A stretch of 64,000 nucleotides of DNA from Prosapia bicincta (GCA_036971475.1 JBAIZL010000001.1:139285192-139349191), one strand, 5' to 3'. Counted from the first letter of the stretch, positions 51,665 through 62,482 are shown. Program-made: numbers and translations. Notes: a model not told the origin generated them from the letters alone.

Positions 51665-51847
51665 CTGAAAATAAAAGTATATTAAAAATAAAAATAACTA
51701 AGTAAATTTGAGTTTTTAAGCAATTTACAATACAAACTTTCATAAAACAAAATAATTCATAACAAGTATTATTAAAAAAAAAATTTAAAGTAAATTCTTA
51801 CTGAGGTTAGGAATATGGTTCCTACTACAACCATATGGAGGAAAAAA

Positions 51848-51850
<3 letters not shown>

Positions 51851-51892
<42 letters not shown>
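51851..51892. repeat. (TA)n tract
   Basis: Pure TA repeat of about 40 bp, immediately 5' of a tRNA-like sequence. Confidence 0.95.
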
Positions 51893-51895
<3 letters not shown>

Positions 51896-51924
51896 GTGAA
51901 AAATATATTTTAAACTATTTGAAA

Positions 51925-51998
51925 GTTGGCGCAGTGCCGAGGCTCACTAGACTTCGAACATGAAGATTCTCAGTTCAAATACGGCTGGGCCCCAAAAA
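51925..51998 (+). repeat. tRNA-like sequence, possible SINE head
   Basis: TTGGCGCAGTGCCGAGG resembles an RNA polymerase III A box. CAGTTCAAATACGG, 40 bp later, resembles a B box. An intervening ACTTCGAACATGAAG could be an anticodon arm. I could not fold a full acceptor stem, so it is more likely a tRNA-derived SINE or degraded tRNA than a gene. Confidence 0.35.
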
Positions 51999-52599
51999 TT
52001 TTATAATTCAATTAGTGAATAAATATTTGAAAAAACTGTAATAACATCAATTGTCATCCACTATAAGTTTAAAAAAATGTATTTTAACTTGATTGGATGA
52101 ATAAAAACGTATTTTATTAAAGATTGAAAATGTGTACAAGATATATATCAGGAGAGTGTGAGCTAATAGAAGGAATTTAAAAGAAGTACGGTAATGTAAA
52201 GAAATAGATCCTTGTTCAAAGGATTCCATGTTAAATGTTTATACTTGTCAGGTTAAATAATAAATGCTAAAATTAAATTAAAACTATTGATTTCTCATGA
52301 TAAAACAAGAGCTTATCCTATTTAGTACGATTAAATGAACCTTAACTTGCTGTAATCACTGAATAAAGTGGAGGGAAACTATAATAGCTACCATTAATTT
52401 AGTGATGGTTACAATCTACATCCACACAACTACTTTCTACACTAATGAATTAAGACAGAATGGATTAAAAAAATAGGAGTAAACAAAAAACTTGTTATCT
52501 TTGAAGGGAACTTTTTGGAAAAATAAATAAATCATTAAACACAATTAAACCTTCACTTAAGAACATCAACTTACTTAAACTTTATTTAATGTCGGTTAG

Positions 52600-52862
52600 T
52601 AACTATTTAATGTGTTTAAGGTTAATGACAGGTCATAGACCAATTTCATTTGTAAATATTAATAATTATTAAGAATAATGAAATATTTTATTTTAATTGT
52701 GTTGAAAGATTGTTCATGAATGTTACAAACTGTAAATTATGGTTTAATATTAGATTAATAAACTTTTAACTCTTGAAAAGGATTTTTGGACAGAAAATCA
52801 AAATGTAGAGTGTATTTGTAGAAGCAGGAATGAATTGGTCTGTGATCTGTCATTAATCTTAA
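52600..52862. repeat. Inverted-repeat element (copy A)
   Basis: AAGGTTAATGACAGGTCATA and GACCAATTTCATT on the left are mirrored by GAATTGGTCTGTGATCTGTC and ATTAATCTT on the right. The left flank TTTATTTAATGTCGGTTAGT is shared with the copy at 55.1 kb. Confidence 0.7.
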
Positions 52863-52911
52863 AAACATCAACTTGTTATGTATTTAAAACCTGAAAGCAA
52901 AGGTATTATTG

Positions 52912-53280
52912 CTAGGTATTTAATTCAAATAATTCGGATTGAATAACATCATAACAAAGCGGGACTGTTGCATGAGTGGGATGAAAATGGCGATTGCATT
53001 GAGCACTGAGGCTAGGGGCAAGTGAAAAAAGCGATATGGCTTGGAAACTTGTCCAGTCCATGTCGCCCCAAGTCACATTGCTCACTGTGTCTGTACTCCC
53101 ATTATGTTTGCTATATATTTGACAGTGTTGCATCATGTTGTTCAGTGTATGTTTGTTTTTCAATCCTAACAGATAGGCATAATGTTGGATGGTTGTATAT
53201 GGGATTGAGTTTGGAAAGGTATTACAAAATATTGCCCCCGGGACTAACAAACCAATCAACAGCCCTATTACCAACAACAA
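52912..53280 (-). other. Unassigned 122-codon open frame in a perilipin intron
   Basis: It starts with a hydrophobic, signal-like stretch (MLLVIGLLIGLLVPGAIFC) and then a His/Asn/Thr-rich region with no motif I know. A 106-codon frame lies on the opposite strand. With no splice context or family match I cannot call it a gene. It may be part of an unrecognised repeat. Confidence 0.2.
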
Positions 53281-53365
53281 TGAATAGCTGTTGTATTGAT
53301 TTTACAATAACTTTTTATTTAGTTTGTTATGAATCAAATTAAAGTAATACATTTGTGGATGTAGA

Positions 53366-53369
<4 letters not shown>

Positions 53370-53430
<61 letters not shown>
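53370..53430. repeat. (TA)n tract
   Basis: About 60 bp of pure TA repeat just left of the piggyBac-like element. Confidence 0.97.
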
Positions 53431-53436
<6 letters not shown>

Positions 53437-53464
53437 CAAATCCTAGGATACCGAGAAATAAGCA

Positions 53465-54549
53465 TTAACACGTTGGCTGCGAAAGGTCTGTAGCGTAAAG
53501 TTTATAAGGTGCTGAAATTTTTAAAAATTTATTCTGATGGTTTTGCTTTAGAAATAAAAGAGTATGACAATAATAATTAATTTTGAGCCTTGAAAATGGA
53601 AAAAATACTAGGCCGCCATTTTGTCTTCGATCGGAGATGGCAGCAATTTGCGAGTGTCCCATGATTATCAGTATTTTGTTTTTTATGTTATGCATGTAAT
53701 TCACATTTGTAACTGTAATAAATAATAATCACTGAAATAATAAATAAACAATATTTCGTGAAATAAAAACTTCAAATTAGCTTTTATAATATTTAATAAA
53801 CATTATATACAAATTTTTGCCATCCCGTATAAATCAGTAGGCCTATGAGTGTTTTCAGTTTAGGCACTGTAAACGTTTTCCAGTTATTTATTCTTGATAA
53901 TGGCGTGAGATTTGGTTTAGCAAACACATCCCATGTATAAATATTAGTAGCTTTCACAATATTCTCCAAAAATAAGTCATCTCAATAGGAAGTAGTCTGA
54001 AACAGCTATAGGGTTAATTTTCTCCTGGGAATGGAACGATAAATTTATTTTCCTTTGAAAACAGAAAGTTGCAAAGGCCTAATGTACTAGGTGTCCATTG
54101 AGGATTTTCTATTTCTTTTTCCAAATTGGAATCAGACAGTTCCTCGCGATCGTAATCGATTTCTTCTGTAGCTGGATCCAGGTCACTGTCATGGAGGTTG
54201 TCGTCGCTTGCCTCAGACTCAGCATACTCAGAAGCCCAATTTATAGGGTCCCTAGTACACTCTACTGCATCTTTGGTATTAAATAAACAGCCCTTAGAAG
54301 TCTCAGGCACACCTTCCATGTCGCAAACCATGTCACTCACAGCCACGGACATGCACTAAACTCTCACTAACGCTACTAACACAAAAATGGCAGGTAATCT
54401 CAACTAGACTAAAACAAACATCTGACATATGTCACCTTGGCGCTGCAACACTCAACTAAGTCCTTTGTACAATGCTGGGGTAGATAACAACATATTTGAA
54501 TAAAATGCTAACTGTCTCCGATCGGAGACAGCCGCAGTGAACGTGTTAA
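53465..54549 (-). mobile_element. piggyBac-like element, internally deleted
   Basis: The left end TTAACACGTTGGCTGCG and the complement of the right end TTAACACGTTCACTGCGGCT are terminal repeats at TTAA sites (53465-53468 and 54546-54549). Subterminal CGATCGGAGA blocks are mirrored near 53630 and 54510. Inside is an N-terminal transposase fragment. The catalytic domain is absent. Confidence 0.88.
54014..54352 (-). pseudogene. piggyBac transposase N-terminal fragment
   Basis: 112 codons from ATG 54352 include an acidic N-terminal region (EYAESEASDDNLHDSDLDPA) and end PQWTPSTLGLCNFLF and IVPFPGEN. Acidic N termini leading into a short Pro/Phe block before the catalytic domain are usual in piggyBac transposases. 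The frame stops where the DDD core should begin, matching the deletion in the element. Confidence 0.7.
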
Positions 54550-54725
54550 ACAAGCAAATTCTTATAATTTAAAAAATAGCCATGACAATGCAACAATGTA
54601 TAAAATGCAAACAAAACCCTTAAAAGTTACTGTGGTTCAATAATAATAAAATTAATAAACAGAAGCTAATAAAATAAATAAACATTTATTTATTATAAGC
54701 ATAGTGATAATTAAAGGAATGTTAC

Positions 54726-54983
54726 CTTGATCAAATAGTCAGCCCAGTATGCCAAATTCCACAAAGCAATATGGCTCATGTGGATCATGTAGTTTGTAAG
54801 GCAAACACTTCTAGCTGCCAAATAGTTAGTGAAGTGTACAACTCTACGAGCCATCTCACGAAATAACATGTTAATCAGTTGTTCAAGATTTGCTGGAGGA
54901 ATTTGGTTTTCTGGTTCATCTTCACTAAGTTGTGCCCACATCATTTTTGCTTTCTCCATGAAAGTCCTTGGATCTTTAGCCAA
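54726..54983 (-). CDS. Perilipin, third visible exon
   Basis: 86 codons, phase 0 at both ends, from an ataccag acceptor to a gtaaca donor. It encodes LAKDPRTFMEKAKMMWAQLS, an acidic linker, then a long helix with MARRVVHFTNYLAARSVCLTNY and SHIALWNLAYWADYLIK, fitting the four-helix C-terminal region of perilipins that packs on the lipid surface. Confidence 0.9.
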
Positions 54984-55065
54984 CTGGTATAATTAAACAA
55001 ATTCATTTCAAATGTGGAACATTCTATTAGCGACATTGTATTGGTATTATATGATACAAACAATT

Positions 55066-55175
55066 ATAAGTTTTTATTTAATGTCTGTTAATAACTATTA
55101 ATTTTTTTTATATAGGCTAATGATAGATCACAGAAAATTGTCTATGATCTGTCATTAGCCTATATAAAAAAATTA
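55066..55175. repeat. Inverted-repeat element (copy B)
   Basis: TTTTTTTATATAGGCTAATG and ATAGATCACAG are mirrored by CTATGATCTGTCATTAGCC and TATATAAAAAAATT. The left flank TTTATTTAATGTCTGTTAAT matches copy A at 52.6 kb. Confidence 0.75.
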
Positions 55176-55429
55176 TAAGTTTAATGTATTTATTTCTTAT
55201 GTAAAATATAAAGAAATCGTGTATTTGTAGTAAACTTGAATTTTTTAATTAGTGATATTGAAATAGAGGGCAATAAAAGTTTAACATTTATTTGTTATTA
55301 CGTAAATTTTAGGTTTGTCAGCATTAACCAACAAAGAACTTTTAGCTACTTACATTTTTAAAAGCAAATGAAAGTTTTCAATATTTACACAATGTCAAGA
55401 GCACAGTGGTACAATATATTACAATGATA

Positions 55430-55775
55430 ATATTGGAAAAAACCCCAATACCACAAAAAATTTCAAAAATAACAAATAAAACAAGTTGCTTAAGATTATA
55501 CCCTTATGTACATTTCGATGACCATGTTATCATCATCAGAGGGTCTTATTACAAAATTACAATCTAGCGAACAAGAAGTTACAAACTAGAGTGACGAGGT
55601 TACAACTAGAGGTCACTCTAGTTTGTAACTTCTAGTTTTCTAGATTGTAATTTGTAATGAGACCCTCTGATGATGATGGCATGGTCATCGAAATGTTACT
55701 TAATCTTAAGTAACTTGTTTTATTTGTTATTTTTTATTATTTTTGTGGTATTGGGGTTCTTTCCAATATTTCCAT
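55430..55775. repeat. Palindromic element, family 4, with hammerhead-like motif on both strands
   Basis: The left arm (CCCCAATACCAC, AACAAATAAAACAAGTTGCT, GACCATGTTATCATCATCAG) is mirrored by the right arm up to GTGGTATTGGGG. The centre contains two facing copies of AAGTTACAAACTAGAGTGAC. There is no coding sequence. The motif is at 55500-55544 (minus) and, degraded at its 3' side, at 55662-55692 (plus). Confidence 0.85.
55500..55544 (-). ncRNA. Hammerhead-ribozyme-like motif, family 4
   Basis: Stem I has five pairs (ACCCU/AGGGU) and the box is canonical CUGAUGA. One unpaired U follows, then stem II GAU/AUC (GAUG/CAUC in the partner copy), GAA, the perfect palindrome AUGUACAU as stem III and an unpaired A. 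Confidence 0.58.
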
Positions 55776-56399
55776 TGTAATTTTCAATATTTAATTAATT
55801 TCTTGAATTCAGTTGTTCATAATGATCAGCAAAACTTTTAATGAATGACTTTTATGGTATAGGCAAGTGTGGCATTTTTGTTTATGTAAATATTAATATA
55901 TAAAACAATATTTTCTGTGTAAGTGAAGTAAGAATTTTAACAAAAAATGCATTAATAAAAGTTTACAAACCTGAAAATCCGGGCCATTTCTGACATATTT
56001 TATATAAAAATAAATGTAAATATTTTTTACCAACCATATTTCAAATCTGGGACCTACAGAATAAAAAAAGGAAATTTAACTAAAACTTTGTTAATTTGTT
56101 TAAAAAATAAATATCAGATCCTGCCAATTAAATCTTGTTAATGATTTTTAAAATATTTTCGTAACAAATTAGAATTTTTCTGAGACTAGTTTTCATTTGA
56201 GTTAATTGAAATAAGTAATATGACTCTTAAACATTGATAATTGGTTTTATTATATAGTAAACTAATGTTTATTATCAGTAAAGGAGGATGCCATCTAAGT
56301 TTGCTAGTAATATTCAAGAGTTTAAAGTAATCTTCAATTATTTTTACTCATTATTTGAGAAATATACGTAATAAATTAATAGATTTGGAAGTGAGCAGA

Positions 56400-57235
56400 A
56401 TTTGAAAACAACAAAACATTGAATTTCTTTGACATCACCATAACAAAAAATCAAAACAATCATGAATTCAACATATACCGCAAGCCAACTATGACAGACA
56501 CATTGATACACAATTCATCGAACCACCCAATACAACATAAACACGCAGCATTCAAACATTTACTACACGGACTAAATAAAATACCTATGTCCACAACTAA
56601 CTACACAGAGGAACTAAACACAATCAAATATTTAGCTCACAAAAATGAATATGACAATTATTTAATAGACAAACTACACAGAAAAATACTCAACAAAAAC
56701 ACGAACACAAACAAATTCATCACCCTCACATACATAAACAAACTCACAAATAAGATAGCGCACCAATTCAAAAAAGCAGGATACAATGTAGCTTACTGAA
56801 TAACAAATAAAAGCCAAACGGCTATCAGACACAGCATTAAAAACAATACCAACACATACAATAACCCAGGAGTATACAAACTAAAATGCAAAACTGCAAT
56901 AAGTTCTATATTGGACAAACAGGCAGATCTTTTGCCAAAAGATATAAAGAACACAAAAGGGCACTGCACACTACTCGCAAATTACCTCATGGTCACTAAA
57001 TACTCATGCAAAAGTATGGAAAATAACATGAGCATCCTCCACACATGAAAAAAATGCCATAAATTAAACATACTAGAACAGCTTGAAATATATAGACATA
57101 GCAACACACATAAAAATGACATCTTAAATGAACAAACACGGCATAGATCACACATAATTTTTGATCCCATCACTTCTAACTTTCAAAAAAATGGTACCGA
57201 TGAAGCACAACACCAGCATTCCTAGCGGCAAAAAT
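56400..57235 (+). pseudogene. PLE linker and GIY-YIG endonuclease remnant
   Basis: The first 126 codons (NFFDITITKNQNNHEFNIYR, then KPTMTDTLIHNSSNHP and HKHAAFKHLLHGLNKIP) match the region after the RT catalytic motif in the 6.4-kb copy (FLDLTIKR...FNIYRKPTSTNTTIHSSSNHP). After a stop at 56800 the frame gives NPGVYKLKC (GIY). A shift precedes the YIG block, where the DNA would read YIGQTGR one frame over. The tail includes LEQLEIYRHSNTHKNDILN. Multiple lesions make it non-functional. Confidence 0.85.
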
Positions 57236-57237
57236 AC

Positions 57238-57273
57238 GAGGCTGAAGAAGTCGTAAGACGAAAACGTTTCCTC
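57238..57273 (+). ncRNA. Hammerhead-ribozyme-like motif, PLE family 2
   Basis: Stem I is GAGG/CCUC and the box is canonical CUGAAGA. One unpaired A follows, then stem II GUC/GAC closed by a GUAA tetraloop, GAA, the palindromic stem III AACGUU and an unpaired U. It lies just after the PLE coding remnant, where a terminal ribozyme would be expected. Confidence 0.6.
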
Positions 57274-57398
57274 CAAGTGTAAGTTAACAATTAACAACTT
57301 TTAGTTAACATATGTCTGGTCGCAAGTAATAGCAAAAGTCTAATTTATAAATTAATAAATATTTGTTGATTCCAACTTCATGTGAGTTACTAGTTTTC

Positions 57399-57622
57399 AC
57401 TAAAACACTTGTAAATATTGTACAACTTGCCTATAGCAGTAATTACTTATATTTGTTGAGGACGGCCGTTTCGGGAGATGTGTCCCATTGTCAACTAAGA
57501 CCGTAATAATGAGTGAACTGTCTGAGTTGACAATGGGACACATTTCCCGAAATGGCCGTACTCAACAAATATAAGTAAGTGCTCCTATAAGCAAATTGTA
57601 AAATATTTTTAAGTGTTTTTAG
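57399..57622. repeat. Solo head-to-head pair of PLE family 1 termini
   Basis: The left half (CTAAAACACTTGTAAATATT through TGTTGAGGACGGCCGTTTCG) is mirrored by the right half. There is no coding sequence between. It contains the family 1 motif on the minus strand (57457-57498) and on the plus strand (57523-57564). Confidence 0.88.
57523..57564 (+). ncRNA. Hammerhead-ribozyme-like motif, PLE family 1 (inverted partner)
   Basis: Stem I is UGAG/CUCA and the box UUGACAA. An unpaired U follows, then stem II GGGA/UCCC, GAA, stem III AUGGCCGU (one change from the palindrome ACGGCCGU) and an unpaired A. Confidence 0.45.
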
Positions 57623-57679
57623 GGTAAAGTGTGTTAAAAGGTATTCTTGAATTTTGTAGTCCATTACGTTCGATGAATC

Positions 57680-57760
57680 TTATTAATCACATAAACAATA
57701 GTTTATGACTATCCGAAAGTTTGGATAGTCATAAACTATTGTTTAAGTGATTAATAAAAG
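57680..57760. repeat. Near-perfect 35-bp hairpin
   Basis: ATCACATAAACAATAGTTTA and TGACTATCC are mirrored by GGATAGTCATAAACTATTGT and TTAAGTGAT around a seven-base GAAAGTT loop. Confidence 0.9.
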
Positions 57761-58005
57761 GTATTGTTACAACAATGCAACAAACTTATTTTTTATCATT
57801 TTGTCACTTCAAACTATTTGACAGGTCAAAGACAATGATTTTTGTTATACGTAAAACATTTGTTTTAAACATGTTTTGGTTAGCAATTCAAAAACAGTAA
57901 TTTTGGTAGTTTATTTGCTTTGTTGTGTAAGTATACTATTAAAAAACACATAATTTATTATGTATGTACAGTAAAATAAAATCACATATATTGAATTATA
58001 TTTAC

Positions 58006-58181
58006 CAGATCTGCTAAGTAGATGATGCAGTGTATGGTATCTAAACCTTGCTGTTTGAGCGCTTGTGCTTCTGCTATAGTTCTTCGTGTTAGTCTGCGTT
58101 GTAACTTCCTTCCAAATCTGTTCACATGGTTCAGTGTTTTTGCTGCTTTTGTGTCCCCTTTGAAGTAATTGATTTGGCTTT
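58006..58181 (-). CDS. Perilipin, second visible exon
   Basis: 176 nt, with a gtaaat donor at its left end. The proposed acceptor (aaataaag before 58181) has a weak pyrimidine tract but gives the phase that exactly continues the previous exon. It encodes QSQINYFKGDTKAAKTLNHV and NRFGRKLQRRLTRRTIAEAQ, then a helix with DTIHCIIYLADL. The VNRFGRKLQRRLTRR block is highly characteristic of insect perilipins (Lsd proteins) and is probably the basic, lipid-surface-targeting segment. Confidence 0.9.
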
Positions 58182-58439
58182 CTTTATTTCCATTTTAGAA
58201 ACGAAAATATCATGCAAAGAAGATTTTGTTGTTTAAATAAGTGGTTGAAGTGGTAACAAAATTGTATTTCACTTTTATAATTATTTAAAAAGTGAAATGA
58301 AAATACTTTGAAATAAACAAATATCACATTATAAATTTATATTTTGAAAATATAATTTTTACATTTGAACTTAATAAAATTATGTTGCTAAACTCATGAT
58401 TACACATAAATTTATAAAAAAAACTAAGAACAAGCTGAT

Positions 58440-59190
58440 TCCGATTCTCGATTCCAGGAATGGTTGATTCGAATGGTATCGTGTAATCTTTAATACTCGA
58501 ATTTCTATTGATTAAAGTGCCGATTCCGACTCTTGTTTTTTAACTGTTAAAATATGTATGCAGTGTAATTAATTGGGAAAATAATTAATTATCAACCATA
58601 TGTTATTTATGTATTAGTTGCTTTGAGTGAATTAAACAATTAAAGCAAATGTCGATTTAAGATAACGAAAATATTATTATTATTATTTATGGCGCAACAA
58701 CAAAGACGATTGAAAGCATTTCTGGTTTGTTTGTTTGTCTCATCTTCCTCTGTTGTCTCACTCTCACTCGGATAGGCTCGACTCTTTCTCTCCTTGTCTG
58801 TGGCAGCCACTTCTACGCTACCGCTTCATAGATGTCAAAACAACATACAAATAAAATGTAGTTGAAATTTCTCCAGTTATACAAACTGAAATGCCTATTA
58901 CTGAAGTTATATGGTAATTGTGAACTGAAGTTCACATTTGTAATTTCAAGTAAATCATTATTTTTATCCTAATTCTTATTCATAAATCAAGGTTGAACAC
59001 TTTGTGTAGTCTATTACATTAAAATGGAACTCTTACCATATGACCAAGATTTTAACTAAATTCATTTTAGAGAGTGTCATGTTGGCCTATATAACTTAGA
59101 ATCGAGAACCGATTTAAAAATCAAGAATCAGAAAAACCATTTTAGAATCGAAATCGGAATAAAAAATTATAGGTATCGACCCATTCCTAA
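58440..59190. mobile_element. Possible hAT-like non-autonomous element
   Basis: AGGAATGGTTGATTCGAATG near 58457 is related to the complement of the right end, AGGAATGGGTCGATACC near 59189. Both subterminal regions are dense in GATTCCGATTC/AGAATCGAAA motifs. No transposase was seen, and no target duplication was established. Confidence 0.4.
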
Positions 59191-59473
59191 AAAACTTATT
59201 GAAACATAACATTTTTGAGTGCTCTAATCAATTTTCAACGTTGTCAGATACTAATGAAGATGAATTTGGTGTGCTTGAAAATATTGTCTTCGGTTTTATT
59301 ATTAATTTACTTGAAATATAACCGCAAGTTGTAATTACCAAATTTAAAATAAGCATATCAATGCTTTAATTTATTCAATGTCAATAGAGTAAAATCAACA
59401 TAATAAATCCATAAGTAGATGAAAATCTTTTTTTAATGTGTAATCTCTCAATGCCATATTGACATTTGTAATA

Positions 59474-60043
59474 CAAGGTTATCATAAAAAAATGGTGCAA
59501 TTTCAGTAATTTATAGGAAGATTGTAGGGAAATTTGTAGATGTTGGTACCTAGAAGAATCTAGAAGTTTGGTACCTCTGAAACATTCATCAGCTTCGTTT
59601 CCTACAAGATGGTGATCCCCCATATTTCAGTGCATTGGTCACGGACGCTTTGAACAAAAAATTTGGAGATCGGTGGATAGGCTGGCAAGACCTACACTGT
59701 GGCCTCCAAGGAGTCCAGACCTGACACATTCTGTTTTTTTTCTTGTGGGGGTACATCAAAATCATTGCTTATTCACAAAAAATTCATGATCTGAACCACT
59801 TAAAAAACAGTATTAATGTAGTTATGTCAGCCATAGCCAAAGAAATGTTAACGATTGTTTGGAGAGAAGATGAGTATATTTTGGACATTTGTCGAGCGAC
59901 TAAGGGCGCACATGTCAAAATTGATTAATTGTGTAAAAAAACTGTTTGAGATGACAAATTAGATGAATAAACAACATTAACTGTAAGTAATTTGGTTTTT
60001 CTAACCATGTTTGAAATCGCACCATTTTTTTATGATAACCCTG
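59474..60043 (+). mobile_element. Mariner-like element, internally deleted
   Basis: The left terminal repeat CAAGGTTATCATAAAAAAAT then GGTGCAATTTC is matched by the complement of the right end, CAGGGTTATCATAAAAAAAT then GGTGCGATTTC (30 of about 31 bases). TA lies at both outer boundaries (59472-59473 and 60044-60045). It keeps only the C-terminal third of a transposase. Confidence 0.92.
59575..59930 (+). pseudogene. Mariner-like (DDE_3) transposase C-terminal fragment
   Basis: The frames read FLQDGDPPYFSALVTDALNK (second catalytic Asp block), KFGDRWIGWQD, then FFLWGYIKIIAYSQKIHDLN and the tail MLTIVWREDEYILDICRATK. It is the same transposase type as the decayed copy at 13.5 kb. The third catalytic motif (normally RSPDLTPLD) is damaged by a frameshift near 59715. 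The N-terminal DUF4817/HTH region is deleted. Confidence 0.85.
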
Positions 60044-60059
60044 TATATTGGTTGCCTAC

Positions 60060-61120
60060 TTGAAAGTTATGAGAGCTAAGTGTCCTTGACATGCTCTCCA
60101 GTCATGTAGATAAAACCTGCAGTGTAGGACTATCAGGTCAAAGAGCATGCCTTGGGGTGTATGAAAATATTTTAAAACACAAACAAATAAGTTTTATTAC
60201 AAATGAAGACTAATTTCACTACATTTGTTACATCTAACATTTGGATCAAGTGTAACTGGAGAAAACTAGAACAATATTTTAGCTTATCACAGAAGCAATC
60301 ACAGAAACATACCTTCTTGAATGTTGAGTAGAAGAATAACTAGTAAATATAATATTTAACTTTAGGGCGTAATTATACTTATCTTACTTAAAACTTTCCA
60401 AGAAAGAGCAGTAACGTTTGTATATGGCTATTTCTTGGCTTTCGAAAATAATTTAAAAAATGGATTTTACTGTGTTAAAGCTGAGTTAAAAATGAAGTGA
60501 ACTCTGTCAAGAAATTATACAATGGTATTAGTGTCAAGAAAAACTCTCTCACCCCTTTTCACACCAATTTCAAAGATATATAACTGTATGTGTAAAAATG
60601 AATTTGTTATGTGGGGGTTGGAAAGGAGGTTACTGGAGATAACAGATAAAGACGCATCTCATTATGCTGCTGGATCACATCTCACTATTCTGCAGGGTTA
60701 TTCACTATTAGTGAGTTATCTATGCCACTAATACTATTTATATATAAAAGATGCTTCAACTTAAAATAGAACTTTGGAGTTGAGGAAGTATGTAAAAAAT
60801 TATGGTTATTTGAAAAGTTCCAAATTAAGTATAGTGCAAATTTGAAAATATGCTTGAATTCTATGTTTGGGGTGATGATTTCAAACATTTTGTTAGAATT
60901 TATTTCTAAGAAATCCTTACAGACTAGCAATAACAATGAGTGTCGCCTGAATTTATTTTGTAGAAGCAATTAGGCCCCATGAGTAATATCTCACAGTTTA
61001 CATTTTGCATAACATCAAATTAATATGGTGAAATATTTATATTTACATAATTTGTTACCGAAATATTTTGAACCTTTCTACAGCAGTACCTCAATAACTT
61101 GGTACACAAGGGACCACAAG
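60060..61120. other. Perilipin intron, no gene seen
   Basis: Short frames (for example 60522-60731 and 60685-60969) show no known motif. Nothing else was recognised. Confidence 0.45.
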
Positions 61121-61122
61121 TA

Positions 61123-61771
61123 CAGTAGAGTCTCGATAATTCGAGGTGAATGGGACCGAGACCACCTCGGGTTACTGAAAACGGATTACATGGAAATAAG
61201 TTCCTGTGCATTAGAAAAAATAGGACTTCTAAAGAACCCTAATACTGTAAAACTCCTCATATCCAAATCAATGTGGTGACTGCCTGATCCGGATTTAGTA
61301 ATAGCAAGAATAAAGTCCAGCTAATCACGAATGTCGTCATTGTTTGATTGATTTGTTTGCTTCAAGAGAGTTTATTCTCTGATATGTGACGCAAAAAACT
61401 AGATATTTTTGCTTTCTAAGGGATATTTGTTGACTGTCAAAACTTACAGGTTAAATAAAGAAAGATATTTATGCCCCATTGACCTCGGTCAGACATCTAA
61501 ACATAACTGATAAGGTCATTAAAACATGACTGATGAAGTTGGGGTAATACACCAATATGTAGAATGAATCATAACAATAGAATGGGGAGGAAGGAAAATA
61601 CCATATTGATATAAATATTTCTTGGAAATTTGATTGGATTTAAATTTCCTTATGGATATAAAAATTTCATGATCTCATTTAATTTAAAATATATAAAATA
61701 GGCTCAAATAAAAAAAGGCTCAAATTTAATAGAAGCTCTTAAAATCAGGACTCAAATTTTCGAGACTACTG
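61123..61771. mobile_element. Tigger-like MITE
   Basis: The left end CAGTAGAGTCTCGATAATTC (preceded by TA) continues GAGGTGAATGGGACCGAG, typical of Tigger/jerky ends. The complement of the right end is CAGTAGTCTCGAAAATTTGA. There is no transposase between, and no TA was found after the right end, so that boundary is less certain. Confidence 0.6.
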
Positions 61772-62160
61772 GATTGCCAGTAGATTACTGGAAAGGTACC
61801 ACATTTGCTATGGTAAATTCTTGGTGGAATCTTTCCCAATTATATAAAGATAGTGTTTTTCCAATATACTTTTATATCAAAAAAATGTTTAAAAATATTT
61901 ACATAGCATTGGAAAATAATGTAACACATCAGTTTCCTTTGTCCAGACTATTCCAGTTCAATGAGACATCACTATTAACACTAAACCCATGTTTTTGAGA
62001 ATTATTGTTTCTATTTTTATCTTGTAAAACAATAGAATTTCACTAAAAACACTTGTAAATATTTTACAACTTGCCTATAGTAGCACTTACTTGTATTTGT
62101 TGAGGACAGCTGTTTCAAAAGATGTGTCGCCATTGTCAACTCATCTGATCTCAAGGTTTT

Positions 62161-62467
62161 GTAAGATAGGGTGGGGGGTATTTTGGTGAGTATTAGGAGT
62201 CAATGTAATTGTGTTGAGTATGTCTGTAGGGTGGAGTTTGAAATGTTTGTATATTTTGTATTGTTTGGTTGTGTATCGTTGGTTATTTTTGTAATGTTTA
62301 TGAAGAATTCGTAGGGTGGATGTTATATTTGTGTAGTCATGATTTGTGGATATGAGATGTTCGGCAAAGTTTGATTGGGTGTTTTTGTTTGTTAGTGCTT
62401 TTATGTGTTCATGGTAGCATGTGTAAAATGACCTCCCTGGGGGCACGAACTGCAAGTTAGTTTGCAA
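62161..62467 (-). pseudogene. PLE family 1 GIY-YIG C-terminal remnant
   Basis: The frame reads GRSFYTCYHEHIKALTNKNT, then QSNFAEHLISTNHDYTNITS and YTTKQYKIYKHFKLHPTDIL. It aligns block by block with residues 299-370 of the 6.4-kb copy (GRSFHTRYQEHIKAL...). Part of the QTG segment is deleted and the tail is shortened. Confidence 0.85.
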
Positions 62468-62482
62468 ATGCCAGCAGAGTTG

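Larger units (their letters stand above)
56400..57345 (+). mobile_element. Penelope-like element, family 2, 5'-truncated copy
   Basis: A decayed coding part (56400-57235) is followed by 3' terminal sequence (57236-57345) that recurs without coding sequence at 10.4, 38.8 and 62.5-62.9 kb. It abuts a family 1 terminal palindrome on its right. Confidence 0.85.

Noticed and set aside
60522..60969. Opposed 69- and 94-codon frames
   Set aside because: Neither shows a known motif; both lie in a perilipin intron.
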